64,000 bases of DNA, taken from Georgfuchsia toluolica. GTDB taxonomy: Bacteria > Pseudomonadota > Gammaproteobacteria > Burkholderiales > Rhodocyclaceae. Position 1 is the stretch's first letter; each line of letters begins with the position of its first letter. A program made the translations under genes and the position numbers. Location of the stretch: the NCBI RefSeq assembly GCF_907163265.1, contig NZ_CAJQUM010000001.1, forward strand, positions 930,001 to 994,000, given 5' to 3'. Shown in pieces: positions 1 to 8,234 of this stretch. The notes under the pieces were generated by a model. The model saw only the letters and a program-made list of their open reading frames with translations. It was not told the origin of the DNA and ran no database searches.

Positions 1-65
1 CCCTGCGCGGCATTTTCGAGACCTATCGCTGCGACGTGGCCGAAGCACGGAAACTGATGGATTAA
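1..65 (+). CDS. C-terminal fragment of an Arn-pathway NAD-dependent epimerase/decarboxylase (probable)
   Basis: An open frame enters from the left edge and stops at TAA 63-65, ending in ...EARKLMD. Only 20 residues are visible, so no domain can be assigned. The tail resembles the C-termini of ArnA-type UDP-glucuronate decarboxylase/epimerases as I remember them, and the next genes are arnD-, arnT- and arnC-like. The assignment therefore rests mostly on context and could be wrong. Confidence 0.4.
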   Translation, partial: LRGIFETYRCDVAEARKLMD

Positions 66-70
66 AAATC

Positions 71-155
71 TTTACCACGGAGGACGCGGAGTACACAGAG
101 GAAAAGCATATCGTCTGTTGTATTCCTCTGCGTCCTCTGTGTACTCTGTGGTGAA
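71..155. repeat. Dispersed palindromic repeat, 'CACGGAGGACGC' family, copy 1
   Basis: An imperfect inverted repeat of about 85 bp. ACCACGGAGGAC at the left is mirrored by CTCTGTGGTGAAC at the right. It fills the gap between the first gene and the deacetylase gene, and a related copy lies near 20072-20199. Confidence 0.7.
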
Positions 156-163
156 CAGCTTTT

Positions 164-1087
164 ATGCCTTTACTCGCGCTCAAGATCGACGTCGATACCT
201 TTCGCGGCACACTGCAGGGCGTACCACATCTGGTGGAGATCCTGCACCGCCACGGCGCCGACGCCACTTTCCTCTTTTCGCTCGGACGCGACCATACCGG
301 CCGTGCCATCCGCCGCGCCTTTCGCCCCGGCTTCATGAAGAAAGTGTCGCGTACCTCGGTGGTCTCGCACTATGGCCTCAAGACATTGATGTATGGCACC
401 CTGCTGCCGGGACCCGATATAGGGCGCGGCTGCGCCGACATCCTGCGCGGCGTACGCGATGCCGGCTTTGAAGTCGGCATCCATTGCTGGGATCACGTCA
501 AATGGCAGGATGGCGTGGTCGGCGCCGACATGGATTGGACCGAGCACGAAATGAGGCTGGCCTGCACGCAGTTTACCGATGTGTTCGGCACGGAACCCAT
601 AGTTCACGGCGCCGCCGGCTGGCAGATGAACCGTCATGCGCTGCGCATGACGCAACGGCTCGGTTTTCACTACGCCTCCGATTGCCGCGGCAGCCATCCC
701 TTCATGCCGGTCTGGAATGCGGAGGTCGTGCATTGCCCGCAGTTGCCCACCACGCTGCCGACGCTCGACGAGTTGATCGGGGTCGATAACGTCGTCGAGG
801 ACAATGTGCATGAGCGCTTGCTCGAACTCACTGAAAGCCCTCCTGCCACCGGGCATGTATATACGCTGCATGCGGAACTCGAAGGCATGAAGCTGGCGCC
901 GATGTTCGAACGTCTGCTGCTTGGCTGGAAACAGCAGGGTTATGAACTGGTGAGCCTGCAAAAACTCTATGCCGGAATTGCCGTCGACGAATTGCCGCGG
1001 CACGAGGTTCTACAGGGCGAAATCCCGGGCCGCTCGGGAAACTTGCTGCTGCAAGGGCCGGAATTTCTCGCCGATGCCGGCCGTTAA
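164..1087 (+). CDS. arnD: Polysaccharide deacetylase, ArnD-like (4-deoxy-4-formamido-L-arabinose-phosphoundecaprenol deformylase)
   Basis: A 307-residue protein of the NodB/polysaccharide deacetylase type. The N-terminal catalytic Asp region is KIDVDTFRG (D9, D11). A zinc-binding HxxxH (H107, H111) lies in IHCWDHVKW, and VHGAAGWQMN follows. Family role: it deformylates undecaprenyl-phosphate-linked formamido-arabinose before transfer to lipid A, which raises cationic peptide resistance. Length and motifs match ArnD, and the downstream genes are arnT- and arnC-like, so this is probably the same LPS-modification operon. The start follows directly after a palindromic repeat and has no strong ribosome-binding site. 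Confidence 0.82.
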   Translation: MPLLALKIDVDTFRGTLQGVPHLVEILHRHGADATFLFSLGRDHTGRAIRRAFRPGFMKKVSRTSVVSHYGLKTLMYGTLLPGPDIGRGCADILRGVRDAGFEVGIHCWDHVKWQDGVVGADMDWTEHEMRLACTQFTDVFGTEPIVHGAAGWQMNRHALRMTQRLGFHYASDCRGSHPFMPVWNAEVVHCPQLPTTLPTLDELIGVDNVVEDNVHERLLELTESPPATGHVYTLHAELEGMKLAPMFERLLLGWKQQGYELVSLQKLYAGIAVDELPRHEVLQGEIPGRSGNLLLQGPEFLADAGR

Positions 1088-1089
1088 CC

Positions 1090-1183
1090 GTCGTCCCCGC
1101 GCAGGCAGGGACCCAGCGTCTTTTTTGACCACAAGCCCCTGGATGTGTGTCCTTCAGGGTATTCCCGCCTGCGCGGAAATGAC
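1090..1183. mobile_element. Short (MITE-like) derivative of the GIY-YIG-associated inverted repeat element
   Basis: The left end GTCGTCCCCGCGCAGGC at 1090 is nearly identical to the left end of the cassette at 23686. The right end carries ATTCCCGCCTGCGCGG and AAATGAC, the mirrored dRS3-like end. About 94 bp separate the outer ends and no gene lies inside. It sits between the arnD- and arnT-like genes. Confidence 0.6.
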
Positions 1184-1195
1184 AAAGACGTAGAA

Positions 1196-2812
1196 ATGCG
1201 CCCCCTCAAACTTCTCCTGTTGATGCTGCTTGCCGCGCTGATCCTCGGCCTCGGCATCGCTGCGCCGACCGGACTCACCGGCAAGGATGAATACCTGCTC
1301 GGACTGCGCATCCCGCTCGACATGATGCAGGAGCATCGCTGGTGGGTGCCCTTCATCGACGGCGCGCCACGCCTCAAGAAACCGCCCTTCATCTACTGGA
1401 CCGCGCGCGCCAGCTTCGAAGTCTTCGGTCCTTCGCTCGCTGCGGCGCGCGGCGTCACCATAGCCTTTTCCCTGCTGCTGCTGGGCTGTGTCACCTGGCT
1501 CGGCAAACGCTTTACCGGCTCCCTGCAAACCGGACTGATTGCCGCCGGCATATTGATCGGCATGGGCGGCATCGAATCCGAATCGCGGCGCTTGATGCTC
1601 GACGTACCCGTGGCCGCGCTCTCGGCCGCTGCCTTCTGCTGCTACCTGCGCTGGCTGCAACCATCACCCCTGTCGCCGTTGCCGGAGGAAAAGCACCATT
1701 TCCTCGCCTGGCCCTGGCTTATCGCCAGCGCGCTCTGTCTTTCCGCCGCCCTGTTGACCAAGGGCCCGATCGCCGTCGTCGTCTTCGGCGCGGGACTGCT
1801 GGCTTTGCTGTTTTTCCGCGAGCCGCGCGAACTCATGTTCGGCCGCTGGTGGTGGCACGGCCTGCTTGCTGTCATGGCACTGGCGCTGCCCCTGTACTGG
1901 TTCCTCTACGTGCGCCAGCATTACGGCGTGGAACTCGCCGCCGCGACGCAGGATGAGCTTGAAGCGCGCCAGTTGTTGAGCATCTCGGCCGATCCGCTGA
2001 TCGGCATCATCACGTTGTCATTACCCTGGAGTTTCATCGCCGTGCACGCCTTGTGGAGCCGGCGCCATGAAGCCGATATCCGCCTGCTCGGCCTGTGGCT
2101 GCTGTTTACCCTGCTGCCGTTCTTTTTGATCCGTACTTTCGAGCGCTACCTGATCGGTTCCCTGGCGCCGCTGGCACTGCTCGCCGCCATCCACCTCGAC
2201 ACTCACGCGCCGCCATGGACCCGGCGCCTCGGCAGCCTGTTGCCAGGGTTGCTGGCGCTGGCGCTTGTCGTTCTGTTGTGGCGCTTCGAACGCGGCGGCT
2301 GGTGGTGGCTGGTAATTCCATTGGCGTATTTTTTTTGGGCCTGGTGGCGTCCGGCGCTGGGCGCAAAGCATCTCATCGCCTCGGCGGCCCTGTTGTGGAG
2401 CATCGGTTGGGGACTGGCTTTCCCTGCGCTCGAAGTCAATGCGGTGCCACAACAGGTGCTGGATCTGTCGCACGAGCGCCAGGTAACGTTGTTCGCCGGC
2501 CCGCAGCCCGCGCTGCTGCCGATCCTGAGCCGGCGTCCACTGCACCAGACCAACCGGCTCACGCGCGCCGACCTTGGCCGAGATGCCCTGATCATGCTGC
2601 GCGCCGAAGATACCGTAAGCATGAAAGCGCAGTTGCAGGAACTCGGCGCCAACGCGCGGCCGCTGTTCGAATATCGTGCCTTGACTTCGGCCGGTTCAGG
2701 CATTCGCTTCGCCCGCGAAGGCGCGACCCGCGATGACTGGCAACTCGCCTGGGATGCGCGCTCCGCCGCGCCGCTGATGTCCACCATCCGCGTTTATCAG
2801 GTAGAACCATGA
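1196..2812 (+). CDS. arnT: ArnT-like lipid A glycosyltransferase (PMT/ArnT family membrane protein)
   Basis: A polytopic inner-membrane protein of about 538 residues. Near the N-terminus it has the GKDEYLL acidic motif in the first periplasmic loop and the conserved KKPPFIYW segment of the PMT/ArnT glycosyltransferases, followed by many hydrophobic helices. Expected role: transfer of an aminoarabinose-type sugar from undecaprenyl phosphate to lipid A. ATG 1196 (MRPLKLLLL) was chosen because the upstream in-frame extension is encoded by the short repeat at 1090-1183. The stop overlaps the start of the sialidase-like gene by 4 bp. Exact donor and acceptor cannot be read from the sequence. Confidence 0.75.
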   Translation: MRPLKLLLLMLLAALILGLGIAAPTGLTGKDEYLLGLRIPLDMMQEHRWWVPFIDGAPRLKKPPFIYWTARASFEVFGPSLAAARGVTIAFSLLLLGCVTWLGKRFTGSLQTGLIAAGILIGMGGIESESRRLMLDVPVAALSAAAFCCYLRWLQPSPLSPLPEEKHHFLAWPWLIASALCLSAALLTKGPIAVVVFGAGLLALLFFREPRELMFGRWWWHGLLAVMALALPLYWFLYVRQHYGVELAAATQDELEARQLLSISADPLIGIITLSLPWSFIAVHALWSRRHEADIRLLGLWLLFTLLPFFLIRTFERYLIGSLAPLALLAAIHLDTHAPPWTRRLGSLLPGLLALALVVLLWRFERGGWWWLVIPLAYFFWAWWRPALGAKHLIASAALLWSIGWGLAFPALEVNAVPQQVLDLSHERQVTLFAGPQPALLPILSRRPLHQTNRLTRADLGRDALIMLRAEDTVSMKAQLQELGANARPLFEYRALTSAGSGIRFAREGATRDDWQLAWDARSAAPLMSTIRVYQVEP

Positions 2813-4035
2813 AGCGGCAAGCGTTGCCGCTGCTCCTGTTCGCCGTTGCGCTCGTGTGGTGCTGGCCACGGCTACAGCCGCTGTCCGCTGCCGCTTTCAC
2901 CGCGCCAGCACCGGCCAGGTCTGCAACAACGTCGCCCATCAACGCCGCGCCGCATGCCGAATTGCTGCCGCGCGCCGCCGCCAGCGCGCATGCCGTCACC
3001 CTTGCCCAACGCAGCGACGGCGGCTTGATCGCGGCCTGGTTTGCCGGCAGCCGCGAAGGCGCGGGCGATGTTGCCATCTACAGTTCGGTGTATGACAAAA
3101 ACACATGGAGCGCGCCGCAGCGCATTGTCGACCGGCAGCGCATCGAGCACGACACGCAACGCCTGATCCGCAAGCTCGGCAATCCGCTGCTGTGGCGCGA
3201 CCCGCGCAACGTATTGCACCTGTGGTTCGTCAGCGTGTCTTATGGCGGCTGGGCCGGCAGCGCCATCAACCATATGCAGTCGAATGACGGCGGTCAGCAC
3301 TGGAGCGCAGCGACACGCATCGTTAGTTCGCCGTTCTGGAACCTGTCGACACTGGTACGCAACCCGCCGCTGGCGCTGGCGGACGGCGGCATCGCCCTGC
3401 CCGCTTATCACGAGTTTCTGAACAAACGCCCGGAATGGCTGCGCTTTGATGCGAATCTGACACTGATCGACCAGGCCCGCATTCCCGATAGCGCCGGCAC
3501 GTTGCAACCGGCCACGGTAGCACTCGATGAGCATCGCGTCCTCGCGCTGTTGCGCGACGCCGGGCCGGCGCAGCGCATTCGGCGCGCATACGGCGAAGCG
3601 GCCGGCAGCCACTGGTTGCCCGCGGCAGCGACCGCGATTCCCAATCCGAATGCCGCCATCGCCCTACTCCGCCTTGCCGACGGCAGCTTGCTGCTGGCCT
3701 GCAATCCGCTTGAAGAGAACCGCAGCCGGCTCGCCTTGCTGCGTTCGCGCGACGACGGCCGCCACTGGTCGGCGCCCATCATCGTTGAGCAAGGCGCAGC
3801 GGATGAGGAGTTTTCCTATCCCGCGCTGCTGCAGGATGATGCTGGCATTGTTCATCTGGCCTATACCTGGAAACGTGAAGCGATCAAGCATGTCGCTTTC
3901 CATTCAGGAGACTTGGATGGAAAGCTTATGCATCCATTGGCACTCTCTCCCGACCTCCCCCGCCAAGTGGGGGAGGTGACGAGTACAGACCGCTCTTCGA
4001 GCGGTACTGGATTCGAGTCGAAGGGAAAACACTAA
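2809..4035 (+). CDS. BNR/Asp-box sialidase-like exported protein
   Basis: A 408-residue protein with an N-terminal hydrophobic signal or anchor segment and a beta-propeller of the exo-alpha-sialidase type. Two Asp-boxes are visible, SNDGGQHWS and SRDDGRHWS. It is translationally coupled to the ArnT-like gene (4-bp overlap) and overlaps the next gene by 1 bp. Its presence in an Arn-like operon suggests an envelope glycan role, but the substrate is unknown. The last 30 or so residues (from about LSPDLPRQVGE) are encoded by a purine/pyrimidine palindromic repeat, so the native C-terminus may have been replaced by repeat insertion. Confidence 0.72.
   Translation: MKRQALPLLLFAVALVWCWPRLQPLSAAAFTAPAPARSATTSPINAAPHAELLPRAAASAHAVTLAQRSDGGLIAAWFAGSREGAGDVAIYSSVYDKNTWSAPQRIVDRQRIEHDTQRLIRKLGNPLLWRDPRNVLHLWFVSVSYGGWAGSAINHMQSNDGGQHWSAATRIVSSPFWNLSTLVRNPPLALADGGIALPAYHEFLNKRPEWLRFDANLTLIDQARIPDSAGTLQPATVALDEHRVLALLRDAGPAQRIRRAYGEAAGSHWLPAAATAIPNPNAAIALLRLADGSLLLACNPLEENRSRLALLRSRDDGRHWSAPIIVEQGAADEEFSYPALLQDDAGIVHLAYTWKREAIKHVAFHSGDLDGKLMHPLALSPDLPRQVGEVTSTDRSSSGTGFESKGKH
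3945..3982. repeat. CCTCCCCC palindromic repeat inside the 3' end of the sialidase-like gene
   Basis: GACCTCCCCCGCCA faces GTGGGGGAGGTGAC and can form a hairpin. The same core occurs near 35822-35850. It is translated as the C-terminal tail of the sialidase-like protein. Confidence 0.6.
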
Positions 4036-4601
4036 TGCTGCTGGCACAGGTGTTGATCGTCGCCTGGTTGCTGACCTCGCTGGGGCTTCGCTCGCGCATC
4101 GTTGCCATCCTCGCCGCATTGCTGGCGCTGCTGCCCCTGCCTGAAGGCGTCTCGCTGGCGATGGCACTGCGCGGCCTGTGGGGCGATCCCAGCATCACTG
4201 CCCTGCAATTGCTGGTGCTGGCCTATATGGGCAGTGCCCCGGCTGCCTTGCGCCACGGCTGGCGTGTACCCGTTGCCATCGCCCTGCTCTCGCTTGCGCT
4301 CTATGCCAGCGCGCTGGGACCGTGGAATATCGACCTTTATCGCCTCGGCTATCAACCTGCCGTTCTGCTTGCGGCGCTCGGCGCCATTGCGCTGATCGCC
4401 TGGTGGCGCGGGCAGCCGCTCTGCCTCTGGCTGCTGGCCATCGACCTGCTGGCCTGGCGCGCCGGGCTGCTTGAATCCAGCAATTTCTGGGATACCTTGC
4501 TCGATCCGCTGCTGATGTCCGTCATGCTGGCGCTTGCGCTGCGCAATGGGTATCGTGCGGGGTATCGCGCGCACCAAAACCGCAATATCATTCGATCATG
4601 A
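4035..4601 (+). CDS. Hypothetical polytopic membrane protein in the Arn-like operon
   Basis: 188 residues with about six hydrophobic segments and short polar loops. No family was recognised. It overlaps the upstream sialidase-like gene by 1 bp (TAATG) and the downstream arnC-like gene by 4 bp (ATGA), so it is surely translated in the same operon. Position suggests a helper in undecaprenyl-linked sugar flipping or transfer, like ArnE/ArnF, but it is longer than those about 110-120 residue flippases and I see no clear similarity. Confidence 0.75.
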   Translation: MLLAQVLIVAWLLTSLGLRSRIVAILAALLALLPLPEGVSLAMALRGLWGDPSITALQLLVLAYMGSAPAALRHGWRVPVAIALLSLALYASALGPWNIDLYRLGYQPAVLLAALGAIALIAWWRGQPLCLWLLAIDLLAWRAGLLESSNFWDTLLDPLLMSVMLALALRNGYRAGYRAHQNRNIIRS

Positions 4602-5563
4602 ACGAAACCTATTCCTGCGACGTTTCCATCGTCATTCCGGTCTACAACGAGCAGGAAAACCTGCCCGACCTCGTCGCCCGCGTCAGCGCGGCAATGACGC
4701 CCTCCGGATTCAGCTTCGAACTGATCTGCGTCGACGACGGCTCGCGCGACGATTCGGCGCAGGTGCTGGCCGGACTCGCCGCCAGCACGCCGTGGCTCAA
4801 ACCGCGCTACCTGATGCGCAATTACGGCCAGACCGCCGCCCTGCAAGCCGGCTTCGATGCCGTGCAGGGCCGCTACACGGTCACGCTGGACGGCGACTTG
4901 CAAAACGATCCGCTCGACATTCCGCAACTGATCCGCACCCTGGAACAGCGCAGCGACATCAACATGATCTCGGGTTGGAGGAAGGACAGGCAGGATGCCG
5001 CCGTCAATCGCAAGATTCCGTCGATGATCGCCAACCGGCTGATCGCCAAGGTCACCGGCGTCGAACTGCACGACTACGGCTGCGCGCTCAAGGCCTATCG
5101 CACCGAACTGATCCGCAGCATCCGCCTGTACGGCGAGTTGCACCGCTTTATTCCCGTGCTTGCTTTCGAAGCCGGGGCGAAAATTCTCGAAGTGCCGGTG
5201 CGCCACCATGCCCGCACGCGCGGCGTCAGCAAGTACGGCATCGATCGCACCTTCCGCGTTGTTCTCGATCTGCTGCTGATGAAGTTCATGTTGCGCTACC
5301 TGCATCGGCCGCTGCATGCCTTCGGCGGCGTCGGCCTGTGGATGCTGGTGCCGGGCCTGGGCATTTGCGCTTATCTCGCCGTGCTCAAACTGCTCGGCGA
5401 GAACATCGGCGGCCGTCCCCTGCTGCTGCTCGGCGTCATGCTTGTGTTGATGGGCGCGCAACTCATCGCCATCGGTCTGCTCGGCGAAATCCTGATCCGC
5501 ATCTATCACGAGCCGGAAGGCCGCGAGCAGTACCGGCTGCGACCACCACCGCAGATCAATTGA
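4598..5563 (+). CDS. arnC: Undecaprenyl-phosphate glycosyltransferase, ArnC/GT2 family
   Basis: A 321-residue family 2 glycosyltransferase. The N-terminal Rossmann-like half carries VSIVIPVYNEQENL, VDDGSRDDS and the DxD-like LDGDLQNDP. Two hydrophobic helices near residues 235-305 match the membrane anchor of ArnC/DPM-like enzymes. Expected reaction: transfer of formamido-arabinose (or a related sugar) from a UDP donor to undecaprenyl phosphate at the inner membrane. It overlaps the membrane protein gene by 4 bp and is the last gene of the operon. A different donor sugar is possible, since GT2 enzymes of this type are hard to separate by motif. Confidence 0.78.
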   Translation: MNETYSCDVSIVIPVYNEQENLPDLVARVSAAMTPSGFSFELICVDDGSRDDSAQVLAGLAASTPWLKPRYLMRNYGQTAALQAGFDAVQGRYTVTLDGDLQNDPLDIPQLIRTLEQRSDINMISGWRKDRQDAAVNRKIPSMIANRLIAKVTGVELHDYGCALKAYRTELIRSIRLYGELHRFIPVLAFEAGAKILEVPVRHHARTRGVSKYGIDRTFRVVLDLLLMKFMLRYLHRPLHAFGGVGLWMLVPGLGICAYLAVLKLLGENIGGRPLLLLGVMLVLMGAQLIAIGLLGEILIRIYHEPEGREQYRLRPPPQIN

Positions 5564-5602
5564 TCCGGCACGATGAAGTATCAACTCCATCGTGCCGCTG
5601 AT

Positions 5603-5641
5603 TTCTCCCTCTCCCATTGGGAGAGGGCTGGGGTGAGGGGT
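5603..5641. repeat. Palindromic TCTCCCTCTCCC/GGGAGAGGG repeat
   Basis: TTTCTCCCTCTCCCATT is mirrored by GGGAGAGGGCTGGGGTG just after the arnC-like gene. It belongs to the same broad class of pyrimidine/purine hairpins as 3945 and 35822, and may also act as a transcription-ending hairpin. Confidence 0.5.
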
Positions 5642-5726
5642 GCGGTTCAAACATCAGGTTATCGCATCAATAGGCGGGGTACGCCCACACTTATTACGCA
5701 CGGAGGGTAGAATCCGCGCGCTCACC

Positions 5727-5815
5727 GCCCGGATGGTGAAATTGGTAGACACAAGGGACTTAAAATCCCTCGCTGCTAACGCGGCGTGCCGGTTCGATTC
5801 CGGCTCCGGGCACCA
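5727..5815 (+). tRNA. tRNA-Leu (UAA)
   Basis: A cloverleaf-compatible sequence. The acceptor strand GCCCGGA pairs with TCCGGGC, the anticodon loop is CTTAAAA (anticodon TAA), there is a long class II variable arm, the T-arm is GGTTCGATTCC, and CCA is encoded. Its 3' part (5793-5809) is duplicated at 10134-10150, so the gene is the attachment site of the integrative element that follows. Confidence 0.95.
5793..5809 (+). other. attL core (17 bp, within tRNA-Leu)
   Basis: TTCGATTCCGGCTCCGG in the T-arm/acceptor region of tRNA-Leu, repeated exactly at 10134-10150. Partial similarity continues beyond it (CACCA...A..TCCAAC). Confidence 0.88.
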
Positions 5816-5848
5816 AGAATAAATCCAACGTAGTACGATGAAGTCCAT

Positions 5849-5874
5849 AAAGCCCGCTAGCCACGGGCTTTTTC
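5849..5874 (+). terminator. Intrinsic terminator after tRNA-Leu
   Basis: AAGCCCG, a short loop, then CGGGCTTTTTC. A 7-bp stem followed by T residues, 35 bp downstream of the tRNA. It lies inside the element, just right of attL, so the element supplies or keeps the tRNA terminator. Confidence 0.7.
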
Positions 5875-5919
5875 ATTGGTAGATAGTCCGACAGCATCCA
5901 GTCAAGGCCATTGCAATCC

Positions 5920-5990
5920 GGGGGCACAAGGGGGCATAATTGGGGGCATAAGTCATGACCATGTGTTATTCCAAAAAATATGCCCCCCAG
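5920..5990. repeat. Left-end arm-type repeats GGGGGCATA of the integrative element
   Basis: GGGGGCAC at 5920, GGGGGCATA at 5930 and 5942, and an inverted TATGCCCCCC ending at 5988. The same boxes occur near the right end at 10054-10081. Short repeats near both ends are typical of arm-binding sites for tyrosine integrases or Xis, which is how I read them. Confidence 0.6.
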
Positions 5991-5999
5991 AGGTGCTAA

Positions 6000-7220
6000 A
6001 TGCTTACTGATTTGGAATGCAAGAACGCCGCCCCCAAAGAAAAGCCATATCGCATTTTTGACGGCGGCGGCCTGTATCTGGAAGTGCTGCCTTCCGGGGC
6101 GAAATACTGGCGCTTGAAGTTCCGGCACGCGGGCAAGGAAAAGCGGCTTGCGCTTGGCGTCTATCCCAGGGTATCGCCCAGGAAGGCCCGCGCAAATGCC
6201 GCCAGGGAAAAAGACAAACTCAGCGAGGGGCGCGATCCCGCCGCTGAACGGCGGCTGAAAAAGGCGGTAGACAAGCTATCAGCAGAAAACAGCCTTGAAG
6301 CCATCGCCCGCGAATGGCTGGCATTGCACGCCGCTGAATTCACGCCCAAGCATATCGACAAGGTGCGGGCGCAACTGGAAAACAATCTTTTCCCTTGGCT
6401 GGGGTCTAGACCGATTGCCGAAATACGCGCCTCCGAATTGCTGGCGACCTTGCGCCGCATCGAATCGCGCGGGGCGATCCATACCGCAAAGCGGGTGCAT
6501 CAATACGTCGGCCAGATCATGCGCTATGCCATTGCCACGGGGCGCTGCGAACGCGACATAACCGGCGATCTGAAAGGGGCGCTGGCACCTGAGCAACAGC
6601 GCCATAGAGCGGCGCTTACCGATCCGGTCAAGGTGGGGGAACTGCTGCGGGCGCTGGACGGCTACAAAGGCTCCCTGATCGTGCATTGCGCACTGCGCCT
6701 CATTCCCTTGGTGTTCGTCCGTCCCGGCGAACTGCGGCATGCCGAATGGTCGGAGATCGACCTGGACAAAGGGGAGTGGAATATTCCCGGCGAGAAAATG
6801 AAAATGCGCATGCCGCATCTGGTGCCACTCTCATTGCAGGCGGTGGCGATCCTGCGCGAGATTCAGCCGCTCACGGGCAAGGGGCGCTATGTATTCCCCA
6901 CTGTCAGTAGCAGTGAGCGGCCCATATCCGACAACACGATCAACGCGGCCCTACGGCGCATGGGATTCAGCACCCGCGACGAAATGACAGCGCATGGATT
7001 CCGGGCGATGGCGCGCACAATACTGGATGAAATCTTGGGCTTCCGGCCTGATTACATAGAACATCAACTGGCCCATGCGGTACGCGATCCGAATGGCAGA
7101 GCCTATAACCGGACGGCGCATTTGGTAGAGCGGCGCAAAATGATGCAGCAATGGGCGGACTATCTCGACAAGATCAAGGCGGGCGCGGAAGTGATACCGT
7201 TACACGGTAATATGGCATAA
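6000..7220 (+). CDS. int: Tyrosine-type site-specific integrase (P4-like)
   Basis: A 406-residue integrase. The N-terminal arm-binding domain of the DUF4102 type begins MLTDLECKNAAPKEKPYRI and includes DGGGLYLEV. A SAM-like core-binding domain spans about residues 95-190, and a catalytic domain follows. Catalytic residues can be placed: R241 (VRPGELR), H332 and R335 (HGFR), H355 (HQLAH) and the nucleophile Y369 (AYNRTAH). All are present, so the enzyme should be active. It lies immediately inside attL in tRNA-Leu, the usual arrangement for P4-type elements. Confidence 0.95.
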   Translation: MLTDLECKNAAPKEKPYRIFDGGGLYLEVLPSGAKYWRLKFRHAGKEKRLALGVYPRVSPRKARANAAREKDKLSEGRDPAAERRLKKAVDKLSAENSLEAIAREWLALHAAEFTPKHIDKVRAQLENNLFPWLGSRPIAEIRASELLATLRRIESRGAIHTAKRVHQYVGQIMRYAIATGRCERDITGDLKGALAPEQQRHRAALTDPVKVGELLRALDGYKGSLIVHCALRLIPLVFVRPGELRHAEWSEIDLDKGEWNIPGEKMKMRMPHLVPLSLQAVAILREIQPLTGKGRYVFPTVSSSERPISDNTINAALRRMGFSTRDEMTAHGFRAMARTILDEILGFRPDYIEHQLAHAVRDPNGRAYNRTAHLVERRKMMQQWADYLDKIKAGAEVIPLHGNMA

Positions 7221-7315
7221 CGATAAAGCCGCGCCTAGGCTGATCCCCGAAACCCCGCGACCCTTGGCGGGCTGGCGCGGCTCCTGAATCAAGGGGTGCA
7301 AAAGGGGCATTTTGG

Positions 7316-7933
7316 ATGGAAGAGTATCTTTGGAATTTCGATGACCCAATGGGTGAGCCGTTTTGTCTAAAGTTTTTTTTCAGGATGGATAACTGGGACT
7401 ACCAAGAAGCACTATGGCTTTTGTTGGGAATCGTTCCAGAGTCTGCATATGGAATTGACGTTTCTCCAAATTGCCCAAGTAAACTCTCTACGCTTGATGG
7501 AAAACAAAGGACACGAAAAGCCGACTTGGGCGGAATGATGTTTGCACAGCTCCTGCAGTCTGAGTTATTAAGAATCTGGGAAAGTGGTAACCATCCATCG
7601 CACAACCCGCCAAAATATTACGTCGATTGGGTGCAATCTAAGGGCTACGTTGTGCCATGGCTAGACTGGGCTGAGGAAAATGGGCTTATTCCCTCAACAG
7701 AAACGCCGAGAGGGGATAGCACAGGGAAACCGATTAATCCTAGAACGCGAAATAATTACTTACGTTTGATCATGTTGTTAGCCATGCATGGCATTCCGGG
7801 CTTTGACCCGAGAAAACCTTATGAGGCGGCCAAGGCAATGAAGGAAATCACCGAAATTAATTTAGACGAAAAGACACTGGCTGGGTACATCAGAGAAGCC
7901 TATGAGCTTCAATCGAAAGAGCGTATCGAATAG
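7316..7933 (+). CDS. Hypothetical mobile-element protein
   Basis: 205 residues. It is acidic and rich in Trp and Tyr near the N-terminus (MEEYLWNFDDP, DNWDYQEALWLLLG), with no signal peptide, membrane helix or catalytic motif I can name. The C-terminal part (LRLIMLLAMHGI ... IREAYELQ) recalls proteins found next to integrases in proteobacterial islands, but the function is unknown. Base composition is clearly more AT-rich than the neighbouring genes, consistent with recent transfer as cargo of the element. A start at 7316 follows a short gap after the integrase. Confidence 0.65.
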   Translation: MEEYLWNFDDPMGEPFCLKFFFRMDNWDYQEALWLLLGIVPESAYGIDVSPNCPSKLSTLDGKQRTRKADLGGMMFAQLLQSELLRIWESGNHPSHNPPKYYVDWVQSKGYVVPWLDWAEENGLIPSTETPRGDSTGKPINPRTRNNYLRLIMLLAMHGIPGFDPRKPYEAAKAMKEITEINLDEKTLAGYIREAYELQSKERIE

Positions 7934-8018
7934 CTGCACCGTAATTACGATTCTTGCGACAGTAATTGGGGCTATCGGGTGTAGCGCCTTCTACATACTG
8001 CATCGTCGGCTCACATGA
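7902..8018 (+). CDS. Possible small membrane protein of 38 residues
   Basis: An open frame starting MSFNRKSVSNSC with one strongly hydrophobic stretch (VITILATVIGAIGC) and a short basic tail (HRRLT). It overlaps the end of the 205-residue gene by about 32 bp in another frame. The single transmembrane helix flanked by basic residues argues for a real product, but there is no clear ribosome-binding site and no homology evidence. Confidence 0.3.
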   Translation: MSFNRKSVSNSCTVITILATVIGAIGCSAFYILHRRLT

Positions 8019-8039
8019 GCCTTACTTGGAGTCAAGACG

Positions 8040-8234
8040 ATGCAAACACATTCAAATCATCAAGCCGGATTTATCCGGCTCCCGCAAATCCTATCCCTGA
8101 TCCCCGTCAGCCGCTCTACCTGGTGGGCATGGGTACGTAGTGGCAAAGCGCCCAAGCCGGTAAAGCTGGGGCCGCGCACTACCGCATGGAAAGCTGCCGA
8201 CATTCACGCCTTGATTGCGGAGGTGGCGAAATGA
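8040..8234 (+). CDS. AlpA-family transcriptional regulator
   Basis: A 64-residue MerR-like single helix-turn-helix protein: GFIRLPQILSLIPVSRSTWWAWVRSGKAPKPVKLGPRTTAWKAADI. This is the characteristic AlpA/phage-excisionase-like signature (R-LP..L...PVSR.T.W.W...G..P.P.KLG.R...W). In P4-type elements such proteins activate the integrase or act as excision factors. It overlaps the next gene by 4 bp (ATGA), so the small genes form an operon. Confidence 0.88.
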   Translation: MQTHSNHQAGFIRLPQILSLIPVSRSTWWAWVRSGKAPKPVKLGPRTTAWKAADIHALIAEVAK

